A stretch of 64,000 nucleotides of DNA from Chloroflexota bacterium (GTDB lineage Bacteria > Chloroflexota > Anaerolineae > Aggregatilineales > Phototrophicaceae): assembly GCA_020161935.1 (NCBI GenBank), contig JAIUNI010000008.1, positions 186,001-250,000 on the forward strand, written 5' to 3'. Both the position numbers and the translations under genes were made by a program. The notes below the pieces were generated by a model that was given only the letters and a program-made list of their open reading frames with translations, searched no databases and had not been told where the DNA came from. Shown here in pieces: positions 25,607 through 33,612 of the stretch (positions are counted from its first letter, which is position 1; every line of letters starts with the position of its first letter).

Positions 25607-28600
25607 TCATTGCGCCTTGGCCGCCCTGCCTCTTTGCGTTAGGCTTCTAATCCTCCCCGGCAGCAGCGGCGCGAGGCGTTCCAGTTCCTCCGCATCCAAC
25701 GGGCGCAGCGCCAGCAGCACGCCGATATAGACCACGCCACCCGCCGCGACCGCCAGTATCTCGGAATAACCGGACCCAGCCACCACCACACCGATCATCA
25801 CCGCCGTCGCCACAACCGGCTTCCACAGCAGCCGCACCCAGTTAATCCTACCCACCGCCCCATGCAGCAGGATGCCGAATGGGATCAGCAGCATCAACTC
25901 GGAGAGAATAGTCGTCACCGCCGCTGCGCGATAGCTGTACATCGGAATCAGCACAAGGTTGCTCATCAGGTTAAAACTGACCGCGATGAAGAAGGCCCGT
26001 GTAATCCGCCGCTGGAGGTCGAGCGCGATCAGAACGTACTGGGTCAGGCTGTTAATCCAGCCAATCGGGATGCTCCAGATCATCAACTGAGTGGCAATCG
26101 CCCCGTCCGGCAGGTACTCACTTCCGCCGAGGATACCCGTCAGGATGAAGGCCAGCGCCGTGAACACCACCGCCAGCGGCAGCGCCACGCTCACCAGCAG
26201 CTTGATCGCCAGCCCATAGTTACGCTTGAGTCCAGCCTTGTCCTCATGCGCCTGTCGGGACATCATCGGCAGCAGCGCCATCGTAAAGAACGCAGGTATC
26301 ACGTTCAGCGCCGCCACCCACTTATAGGCCACCCCGTACTCCCCCACCACCTTATCGCCGTGGAAGTACTGGATAATCACCACGTCGATCTGAAAGAAGA
26401 TGGTCGCGAGGAAGTGGTTGAGCATCAGCGGCCAACCCTCTCCGATCATCCCGCGTATCAGCTTGCCGTCTGGCCTATAGCTATTTCTCTGTGCCTCTGT
26501 GCCTTCGTGCCTTTGTGTTAAATTGGATTGGTCTTTGAGCAGCCCACGCCCCACCCACACCATCACCGCCAGCGTAATCGTGTTGGTGATGATACTCGCC
26601 GCTGCCAAACCAATGACCCCGTAACCCAGTACCAGCGCCGTCACCCCGAAGATCACCTTACAGATCGTAGCAATCGTGGAAATCGCCGCCGGATATTCGG
26701 CCTGTTGGAAGGCGTAAAACAGTGCCGACATGCCCGTGCTCAGGCTGTTGGGCAGCAAGCCGATATACAGCAGCCCAATCGCGATCAGTGCCTCCTCGCT
26801 CAGGGGCGAACTCCCCGCGCCTTCCAAGCTCTGCCGCGCGTTCAAGAAGCCGATCAGCAGCACCACACCAATCGCCATCAGCACCAGCCGCAGCCCACTC
26901 GTGTTGTAGAAGTAGCGCCACGCCTTCGACGGATCACGCGCCACTTCCCGCGTCAGGAACACATTCAGGCCGAAGTTGGTGAAAATATCAAACCAGCCGA
27001 AGATGAAACCGGCATAGGTATAGATACCGCTGCCTTCCGGCCCCAAAATCCGCAGCATGATGAACGCGAAGCCGAAGTCGATACCCCGGTTGAACAGGTT
27101 CAGGATGATCGGTGCGACGCTGTTCCGTGCCACCACCTGCACACCCTCAGTCTGCCCGCCCGCGCTGACGAACAAGCGCCACAGGTACACGCCCGCCATG
27201 AACACCAGCAGCACCCCGCTGATGAACGAGGCGAACAACCCGATTTGGAAACTTTCAGGGTTATAGCTAATCCGCAGCGTAAGCTGCCCATTATCCAGCG
27301 CCGTTCGCAGGTCATCTGGCAGCGTATCGTGAATATCCGCGAAGGCCTTTTGCACCACTTCCGGCGAGACATCCACCCCGACGAAATTCTCCAGTACCTT
27401 CACAACCGTTAACGGTCGCTCGGTTGACTCTTCCCCGCCACGTGGTCGCGCGAACGCCCGCCAGCCGCGAAGATAGGTCTCACTGATAATTACAGTAGAT
27501 TGCCATTGGGGATTTTCAAGGTTAACCCAAGCCGTATCCATATTCAGAATCTTCTCGCGTCCACTATCGCTCTCAATTGGAATCTCAATATCCTGAGGCC
27601 ATTGGAATCCAAGATCGGGCGAATGTGCAATATCCTCTCTAATTACACGCGGTCGATAAGCGTGTTCCCAAATGCGAACCGCCTCATCCTCATAAGCCAG
27701 TGTCCAACGCACTTGAGAATCATCACTTGTCATCAACGCGGATGGCATCTCAAACTGCTTCGAAGTCATCACATAGCGTACATTGAGTTCCTTTAACAGC
27801 GGTGAGTTGAGCGCATCTTCCAGCTTGAAGTCGAAACCCATCCCTGCGTACTGCTCGCTCGTGTACAGTGGCGCGACGCGGTTGTAGTCCAACTGTACCT
27901 GCGGCGCGAGCTGGCTCATAAAGTCCACGTACTGCTTGGGGATGATGCTCTCGTAGCCGCGAATGTCGTCCAAATCATAGCGCCAGCCCATATTGGCGTT
28001 CATGATCTTGCCGCGTTCGCCCAGCGTTGGGTCGTCAATCGTGGTATAGCGCCAGTCGCCTTCCTGAGCCTGTAACCACTGGATCGCTGGGGGGGTGAAG
28101 TCCAGCAGCGCCGGATCGCTGGCGGGGTTAAACGTCCACGAGGCTGCCATCAAATCACCCGCTACCAACCCCACCGCCAGCACCTGCCAGATAGGGATCG
28201 ATTTGGCTCCCCCTCTCTGTACACGGAGAGGGGGTTGAGGGGTGAGGTTTCCCGCCCACAGGAACACTACGCCGGTACCCAGCAGCGCCAAACCCAGCGC
28301 CAGCACATTCGTGAACTGGTAGCTGTAAAACATCCGCGCATCGCTAAAGGCTACGTTCGCCAGCGCCATATTGTCCACGATGCTCTGGATCAGCGGCTCA
28401 ACCTGCCCGAAGAACACCCGCGACAACAGCAAGCTAACCAACACAATCACGCCGCTAGCGATACCCGCATAGCCAAATATGCACGTCACCCGCACCGATT
28501 TAGCCACACTCGTTAGTGTATCCGCACCAAAACCGGCTAACACTGCCACCCCCACCGTCACGCCGAATATCCAGCGAAACGGCGAGTGCAGTTGGTTGAT

Positions 28601-29899
28601 GCCCGGAAAGCCGTAGTACAGAATCGCGTAGGTCGGCAGCCCGAACATGAACGTCAGCGCCACCACCGTCAGCACCGCGAATATCCCCTTATATGGCGGC
28701 TTCTTTTTTCTCTCTGTGTCCTCTGTGTCTCTGTGGTTATTCCCCGTGTTGAACAGTCCGTATACGGCTAACACCAGCGGCAGGATGCCTAAATACAGCG
28801 CACCCTCGACGTAATTCTTGATACCCCAGTCAATCGTGTTGATCGGCTGTCCAGCGGCGTTCGTGAACTGCGTCACGGTTTGCCCGCTGAAAATGTCAAC
28901 GTAGCTGTGGTGCGAAGGGTTGCCATAGAAGTTCGGCAGGAGGAACTGCACTACATCCCGCGTGGGATGCGCCCAACCCAGCACATCGCTCAAGCTGGCA
29001 CGACCGTCACGGTAATTCATACTCGCCAGCTCAAACAGCGGTATGAACTGAATTGCCCCCAACCCTATACCCAGTACCACCATCCCCAGCAGCCACACGC
29101 CGCGCTGAACCACCCACTTCCAGCCGTTTGTCTGCGTCCGCCGCCCCGCCCACCACGCAAATAGCAACCGTGCCGCTGCGTAGTATCCGGCGATAATCAG
29201 CACATAGTACGTAATCTCGACATGCCCTGCCAGCACGTTGCAGCCGAGCGCCACAGCGCCCAGCACCACCCACGGAATAGTCGACGGTCGCCCGCGAAAA
29301 CCTACCCGCTGCTGGATCACCAGCTCGACCGCCAGCAGCACCAACGGCAGCCACACCGCCGCCGCGATAATCATCGGGAACACAGCGCTGATGACGAAGA
29401 ATGCGCTGAGTTGATACACCACACCTGCCAGCACCCCGCCGAACCGCCCGACCCCCATGCCGCGCATGAACAGGTACATGAACGCGCCAGCCAACCACAA
29501 CTGCACCACCGTAAACCAGCCGTAGGCAGCAGGTAACGGCAGTACATAGTACAGGATGCTAAAGGGGTACAATGTGGACTGCTGCCCTGCTGCCATAAAC
29601 GGAATGCCGCTGAACTGGTGCGGGTTCCACAGCGGCACGTCGCCCTTGCTGATGCTCTCGCGAATAAAACTTTTCCACTGGAAATTTTCGAGTACGAGGT
29701 CGGAAAGCAGTGCGTTATGCGGCACTTCGGGCGCTTTCGCCACCTCGCGATAAGTGGCGAAGGGTTCGTACTGAAATAAATTCTCGGTCGGCAGGAGGGT
29801 TCGACCACCCACCGTCTGCTGCCAGAACAGGATTAAAGGCAGAACGAACAGGAGGGCGATGAGGGCAAAATCAGGTTTATAGCGGCGTATCAAAACCAT
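25607..29899 (-). CDS. YfhO-like GT-C membrane protein fused to a Wzx-like flippase
   Basis: A single 1430-residue frame. Residues 1-~910 are YfhO-like: membrane helices, the acidic external loop near GRTLLPTENLFQYEPF, further helices to about 585, and a large outer domain (595-880) ending in another helix. Residues ~925-1400 are a polysaccharide flippase of the MOP superfamily (RNSVAPIILNLFNRGIDFGF, GPEGSGIYTYAGFIFGWFDI, about 12 helices). The fusion would join glycan modification outside the membrane to lipid-linked glycan export. Three loops are made of known intergenic repeats in frame (387-401, 550-566, 1125-1139) and the C-terminal LTQRGRAAKAQ also looks repeat-derived. A patch at about 27490-27790 is AT-rich. 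One continuous frame argues against a sequencing join. Confidence 0.82.
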   Translation of the reverse strand: MVLIRRYKPDFALIALLFVLPLILFWQQTVGGRTLLPTENLFQYEPFATYREVAKAPEVPHNALLSDLVLENFQWKSFIRESISKGDVPLWNPHQFSGIPFMAAGQQSTLYPFSILYYVLPLPAAYGWFTVVQLWLAGAFMYLFMRGMGVGRFGGVLAGVVYQLSAFFVISAVFPMIIAAAVWLPLVLLAVELVIQQRVGFRGRPSTIPWVVLGAVALGCNVLAGHVEITYYVLIIAGYYAAARLLFAWWAGRRTQTNGWKWVVQRGVWLLGMVVLGIGLGAIQFIPLFELASMNYRDGRASLSDVLGWAHPTRDVVQFLLPNFYGNPSHHSYVDIFSGQTVTQFTNAAGQPINTIDWGIKNYVEGALYLGILPLVLAVYGLFNTGNNHRDTEDTERKKKPPYKGIFAVLTVVALTFMFGLPTYAILYYGFPGINQLHSPFRWIFGVTVGVAVLAGFGADTLTSVAKSVRVTCIFGYAGIASGVIVLVSLLLSRVFFGQVEPLIQSIVDNMALANVAFSDARMFYSYQFTNVLALGLALLGTGVVFLWAGNLTPQPPLRVQRGGAKSIPIWQVLAVGLVAGDLMAASWTFNPASDPALLDFTPPAIQWLQAQEGDWRYTTIDDPTLGERGKIMNANMGWRYDLDDIRGYESIIPKQYVDFMSQLAPQVQLDYNRVAPLYTSEQYAGMGFDFKLEDALNSPLLKELNVRYVMTSKQFEMPSALMTSDDSQVRWTLAYEDEAVRIWEHAYRPRVIREDIAHSPDLGFQWPQDIEIPIESDSGREKILNMDTAWVNLENPQWQSTVIISETYLRGWRAFARPRGGEESTERPLTVVKVLENFVGVDVSPEVVQKAFADIHDTLPDDLRTALDNGQLTLRISYNPESFQIGLFASFISGVLLVFMAGVYLWRLFVSAGGQTEGVQVVARNSVAPIILNLFNRGIDFGFAFIMLRILGPEGSGIYTYAGFIFGWFDIFTNFGLNVFLTREVARDPSKAWRYFYNTSGLRLVLMAIGVVLLIGFLNARQSLEGAGSSPLSEEALIAIGLLYIGLLPNSLSTGMSALFYAFQQAEYPAAISTIATICKVIFGVTALVLGYGVIGLAAASIITNTITLAVMVWVGRGLLKDQSNLTQRHEGTEAQRNSYRPDGKLIRGMIGEGWPLMLNHFLATIFFQIDVVIIQYFHGDKVVGEYGVAYKWVAALNVIPAFFTMALLPMMSRQAHEDKAGLKRNYGLAIKLLVSVALPLAVVFTALAFILTGILGGSEYLPDGAIATQLMIWSIPIGWINSLTQYVLIALDLQRRITRAFFIAVSFNLMSNLVLIPMYSYRAAAVTTILSELMLLIPFGILLHGAVGRINWVRLLWKPVVATAVMIGVVVAGSGYSEILAVAAGGVVYIGVLLALRPLDAEELERLAPLLPGRIRSLTQRGRAAKAQ
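28205..28252. repeat. GC-rich palindromic repeat inside a coding gene
   Basis: A CTCCCCCTCTC/GAGAGGGGG palindrome followed by TTGAGGGGTGAGG, related to the intergenic unit at 25185. It is read in frame as NLTPQPPLRVQRGGAK (residues 551-566) between two membrane helices of the fusion protein. Confidence 0.65.
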
Positions 29900-30142
29900 T
29901 TTCCTTCAGGTAAAAATCACAAACATCTGCCCACTATACACGCTTAGTTTTGTTTTTTCGACCGACGGTTGCCCGCCCTCCCGTAAAAATATAGGTGTAT
30001 AGAGTCCATAAAGTGCTACTTTTTGCTAGCCATTTATCCTACGCAAAAACCCCCCAACCTACGGATGAGAACTCTTCAAGACACGGCTAATATGTTGTTC
30101 AGATGGTTTGTTCAAATATCTACTGAATAAAGGGGAAACAAA

Positions 30143-30412
30143 ATGGATGGTGTAAACTTAATCGCTTGGATTATCGTCGGTGCAATCGCTGGTTGGCTTG
30201 CTAGCATTGTGATGAGTACCAATCGTTCGCAGGGTCTCCTGACTGACATCATCGTCGGTATCTTGGGCGGTTTCATCGGTGGTTTCGTGCTGAACGCCTT
30301 GAACATCGGTGGCGCTGTAACCGGTTTGAACATCGGCAGTGTCGTCGTCGCCTTCATCGGCGCGGTTATTCTGCTGGCGCTGGTGCGTATGCTACGCGGC
30401 TCTCGCGTATAA
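30143..30412 (+). CDS. GlsB/YeaQ/YmgE-family small membrane protein
   Basis: The 89-residue protein has an AGGGGA ribosome site. It has three hydrophobic helices and glycine-rich turns: IAWIIVGAIAGWLASIVM, then GLLTDIIVGILGGFIGGFVL and a final helix ending LVRMLRGSRV. This is the transglycosylase-associated (GlsB) family, small inner-membrane proteins often induced by general stress. The biochemical role is not known. A terminator follows, so it is transcribed alone. Confidence 0.88.
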   Translation: MDGVNLIAWIIVGAIAGWLASIVMSTNRSQGLLTDIIVGILGGFIGGFVLNALNIGGAVTGLNIGSVVVAFIGAVILLALVRMLRGSRV

Positions 30413-30435
30413 CTACCGCTTAAAAGCTATTCATG

Positions 30436-30466
30436 AGGCCGTTGTCCTATATACAGCGGCCTTTTG
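30436..30466 (+). terminator. Rho-independent terminator
   Basis: AGGCCG and CGGCCT close a stem whose inner part continues with TTGT/ACAG, followed by TTTTGATT. It ends the small GlsB-like gene. Confidence 0.75.
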
Positions 30467-30656
30467 ATTCGGTTTAATAGAGGTTGTTTGAAGAATTAAT
30501 ACGAGTGCAGGAGCGATGTACGTTATAATGACACTAATTCAACTCGTGCGAGGTCGCTTCAAGTTTACGGGGTTATTGGCTGCCATATCGGTTGTGAACC
30601 CACCCCAGCTTGATGTCACACCGTCGAACCCGTTTTATTATGTCTGGAGCCTATCC

Positions 30657-31115
30657 ATGCTTGACCGCGCTATGATCTTTGGACTGGTTGCCGGTATCGG
30701 GGCTTTTATTTTCGTCCTCGAACTCGTGCGTCGCCGCCGCTTAAAAGAAGAATACTCGCTGCTGTGGTTAGCAACGGCTGTCGCCCTGATTATTCTCAGC
30801 CTGTCACGCCCTGCCCTCGACTTGCTAGCCAGCGCGGTCGGTATCATTTATCCACCCAGCGCTCTATTCCTCGTCGCCATGATCTTCGTGCTGTTCATTC
30901 TGCTGCACTACTCGATTGTGCTCACACGCCTGACACATGAAAACAAGGAGAACGCCCAGCAGTTGGCGCTCCTTCGCTGGCAGATCGAGGAGATGCAAAA
31001 GACCCTAGCGGCGCGAGAGGAACACACCTACGAACGTCAAGATAACAAGGACAGTCGCGTAAAGCGAGACGAACCAGTAGTGCTTACGCAAGGGGTTGAT
31101 GTCCTCGCCCAATAA
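30657..31115 (+). CDS. DUF2304-family membrane protein
   Basis: The frame is open from 30516, but the ATG at 30657 has GGAG seven bases upstream and starts just before the first helix; the product is 152 residues. Two membrane helices surround LVRRRRLKEEYSLLWLATAV, a third follows, then a coiled-coil helix (LTHENKENAQQLALLRWQIE). DUF2304 proteins usually lie beside glycosyltransferases and may anchor or regulate them. The last ~37 codons overlap the convergent rhomboid gene. Confidence 0.75.
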   Translation: MLDRAMIFGLVAGIGAFIFVLELVRRRRLKEEYSLLWLATAVALIILSLSRPALDLLASAVGIIYPPSALFLVAMIFVLFILLHYSIVLTRLTHENKENAQQLALLRWQIEEMQKTLAAREEHTYERQDNKDSRVKRDEPVVLTQGVDVLAQ

Positions 31116-31889
31116 TTCATTGGGATGATCCGGGTGCTGTCGCAAATTGAGGATCGGGCTAATCACCCACGACAGCACCAAACCGCCGACGAGTCCGCCA
31201 GCGTGTCCCCAATTGTCAATCTGCAATCCATCGCTCGAAAGCTGAGAGAGCAGTCCACCAATAAACGTGATGACCGCCAGCGCCACCAACGACTGCCGCC
31301 GCGCCCGCCCCGCCGCACCCATCAACTGCCGGTGATGCCACAGGTACACGAACTCCGCGCCCAAGATAGCGAACACCGCACCCGACGCACCGACGGAATA
31401 TACATTCGGCCCCATCAGCAGTGCGCTAACGATTGAACCGGTTAACCCGCCCAGCAGGTAAACGATCAAAAACCGTGTATGCCCAAAGAGCCGCTCCATC
31501 GACATGCCAACCGCGTACAGCACGTACATATTCGAGATAATGTGGATACTGTATTGCAGCGCGAAGCCACCGTTTTCGTTGTAAACCCCCGCGTGTAAAA
31601 ACATCGCCGTCAGCAGGCGGTAATACTCGCCCTTCTGGAAAATATCCGGCGCATGGTTCGCGCCCCACAGGAACAACTGCTCGTCAATCTGCACCGAAAA
31701 CGCCCGCAGCAGGAACAGCACCACATTAATCGCGATCAGCACGTAGGTCGCTTTGGGCGTGACCGACGGAATACGCAGGTTCACTCGTTGGCGCGGTTCA
31801 CCCGCCGGACGCGATGCCGGTGGCTGTTCCAGTGGATGCCGTTTCGGCGCTTGCTCAAGTGGGTGTTTATCAGGTTGTGGATCATTCAT
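31005..31889 (-). CDS. Rhomboid-family intramembrane serine protease
   Basis: The upstream open frame is an artefact; the methionine at 31889 (MNDPQPDKHPLEQAPKRHP) gives 294 residues with a proline-rich cytoplasmic lead. Rhomboid features are SIHIISNMYVLYAVG, the catalytic Ser in VGASGAVFAILGA, and the His in NWGHAGGLVGGLV. There are six core membrane helices plus a seventh near the C-terminus. It cuts membrane proteins within the bilayer; the substrate is unknown. Its 3' end overlaps the DUF2304 gene by 111 bases. Confidence 0.87.
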   Translation of the reverse strand: MNDPQPDKHPLEQAPKRHPLEQPPASRPAGEPRQRVNLRIPSVTPKATYVLIAINVVLFLLRAFSVQIDEQLFLWGANHAPDIFQKGEYYRLLTAMFLHAGVYNENGGFALQYSIHIISNMYVLYAVGMSMERLFGHTRFLIVYLLGGLTGSIVSALLMGPNVYSVGASGAVFAILGAEFVYLWHHRQLMGAAGRARRQSLVALAVITFIGGLLSQLSSDGLQIDNWGHAGGLVGGLVLSWVISPILNLRQHPDHPNELLGEDINPLRKHYWFVSLYATVLVILTFVGVFLSRR

Positions 31890-31970
31890 CAGGGGGCGGC
31901 TTTCGATTATAATGATGCCCATCATCAGGCCGCATACCAGACTGTATGCGCTAAAGAGGCTGCAAGTATT

Positions 31971-32357
31971 ATGCCGAGTTACGATTACCGATGCAATAAC
32001 TGTGGGCGCACCTTCGCCCTCTTCTTCAAATCCATTAAGGATTACGACCCCGCCGCCGCCCAAACCTGCCCGCACTGCCAGAGTACGGATGTCGCCCGCC
32101 GCATCAAAAAGGTTGCTATCCCCAAGCAGGGGCGCGACCTCACCCACCTTTCCTCCGGCGAGATGCTTAATGTGTTCAACTCTGGCGACTCGAAAGAGGT
32201 CGGTAAGATGTTCCAGCAGGTAACGGATACCACCGGCGTGGACGCGGGTTCAACCTATAACGAGGCGACCCAGCGCTTGCTCAAGGGTGAAAGTATGGAT
32301 AGTGTCGAAAAGGACTTAAGCAGCCGCCCCGGCGCTTCCACCGGCGACTCGGATTAA
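31971..32357 (+). CDS. FmdB-family zinc-ribbon protein
   Basis: The start at 31971 (MPSYDYRCNNCGRTF) has GAGG upstream; the product is 128 residues. The zinc ribbon is formed by CNNC and CPHC about 27 residues apart, the FmdB regulatory-protein pattern. The C-terminal half is polar with small-residue-rich stretches (SSRPGASTGDSD) and probably flexible. The role of FmdB proteins is uncertain; they are often called putative regulators. The gene ends with a 4-base convergent overlap. Confidence 0.85.
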   Translation: MPSYDYRCNNCGRTFALFFKSIKDYDPAAAQTCPHCQSTDVARRIKKVAIPKQGRDLTHLSSGEMLNVFNSGDSKEVGKMFQQVTDTTGVDAGSTYNEATQRLLKGESMDSVEKDLSSRPGASTGDSD

Positions 32358-32638
32358 TGCGCCAGCGCTTGTACCGCCTGTAGCACCGACTGTTCGCAGC
32401 AGCTATCCACATGGTAATCCAGTTCCATCTGCTCGGTATCGCTGGTGTACACACCCGTGACCGTCACTTGGGGCGGGTTCCCATGTTTGGCGCAGCGCAT
32501 GTCGCCGAGCTGCTTGACCACATGCCGCCGGATTTGCTCCCCCGTGTGTTCGAGTATCTCTGCCAGATACTCATCGGTAATCTCGTCCACTTCCACAGGC
32601 CGGTCATCGACCTCAAATTGTATAGTGATGTCAATCAT
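32354..32638 (-). CDS. Conserved hypothetical small protein with CxxHG and CC motifs
   Basis: The 94-residue soluble protein follows the second DUF4058 gene by three bases on the same strand. It has an acidic N-terminal strand and helix, then MRCAKHGNPPQVTVTGVY and, near the C-terminus, DSCCEQSVLQAV. The C-A-K-H-G and C-C pairs could bind a metal or form disulfides. I do not recognise a named family. Close spacing suggests co-transcription with DUF4058. Confidence 0.6.
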   Translation of the reverse strand: MIDITIQFEVDDRPVEVDEITDEYLAEILEHTGEQIRRHVVKQLGDMRCAKHGNPPQVTVTGVYTSDTEQMELDYHVDSCCEQSVLQAVQALAH

Positions 32639-32641
32639 CTT

Positions 32642-33481
32642 TTATCGCTCGGTTCTTAAATCCGCCAACTTCGCCTGCCAACGGTTTACCTGCTCAAGGG
32701 CTATCTTCCGTTGTGCGCTCGTCATCAGTGATGGAAACGGCAAGTTTCCTTCGACATAACCACCTGTCGCTTCAATCTGTGGTGCAATCGACGCTTGCTG
32801 ATAGGCTGCCTGATAAACAGCTTGCGTTTCAATCGGAATGACTTCATTACGCAGCGGTAGAGCGAACGATTTGAGCGCTTCCCCGTATTCCCAACCGATT
32901 AACCAAGCATCGTAGGGCATATGAATAGCGAAATGATAGGGATAGGTACTGGCTACAAGATCACGCACCAGTCGCTTAATGGATCGGGTAAGGTCAATTT
33001 CAACGACGTTGATCCCTTTGTCCTTCACCAACCGATCCCGCCGATGTTGGTAGTACTCCATATCTGCTAACAAATCTTTGTTGCTCGGTGAAATCACCTC
33101 AATAACAGTTACTAATTCACGACTTTCAATTTGAGTTATTTTTATGGCTTCTAATTCCGGCGTGGCATCTTCGATATTGATCCCCGGCTCAAGCATTACG
33201 CCCGCAGCCGCGTAATCCCACTTACTGATCTCATCTGAGGCGACATTAGGATTACGAATAGCAACATCCGGCTGTACCCGTTCGGCAATCTGCAAACTGG
33301 TTTCTCTGGCAGCGATATACCCAAGCCGTAGTAAGGGCAGCCGTAGTCGCTCAAGTAGATCACTGATGATGCAGCCGAGAATTTGGTGGAAGTATCGAGC
33401 AGTTTCTGACCACGGATCAATCTGGTTTGGAAATGGACCGATGCTCAGTTGGTGTACATAATCTTGGGAAAACATCGTCAT
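32642..33481 (-). CDS. DUF4058-family protein, second copy
   Basis: The ATG at 33481 is favoured (GGTG eight bases upstream); GTG at 33490 is possible. The product is 279 residues and aligns with 12675-13526 along its length: FPNQIDPWSETARYFHQI, QPDVAIR, TVIEVISPSNKD, NVVEIDLTRSIKRL, WEYGEALKSFALPLR. The function is unknown; the shared E-V-I-S-P-S-N-K motif parallels Uma2-type nuclease folds. The gene heads a two-gene unit with the 94-residue protein. Confidence 0.82.
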   Translation of the reverse strand: MTMFSQDYVHQLSIGPFPNQIDPWSETARYFHQILGCIISDLLERLRLPLLRLGYIAARETSLQIAERVQPDVAIRNPNVASDEISKWDYAAAGVMLEPGINIEDATPELEAIKITQIESRELVTVIEVISPSNKDLLADMEYYQHRRDRLVKDKGINVVEIDLTRSIKRLVRDLVASTYPYHFAIHMPYDAWLIGWEYGEALKSFALPLRNEVIPIETQAVYQAAYQQASIAPQIEATGGYVEGNLPFPSLMTSAQRKIALEQVNRWQAKLADLRTER

Positions 33482-33612
33482 TGTTGTCACCGAATGACTG
33501 TAAAGAGATCACTTATTATGCCATATTTTTACTGTCTAAGCGCCCCACCGCTTGACCATCGTTCACCCACCTCACCCGCCCCAAATGGCGCACTTCCGCT
33601 ATAATCGGCGGC

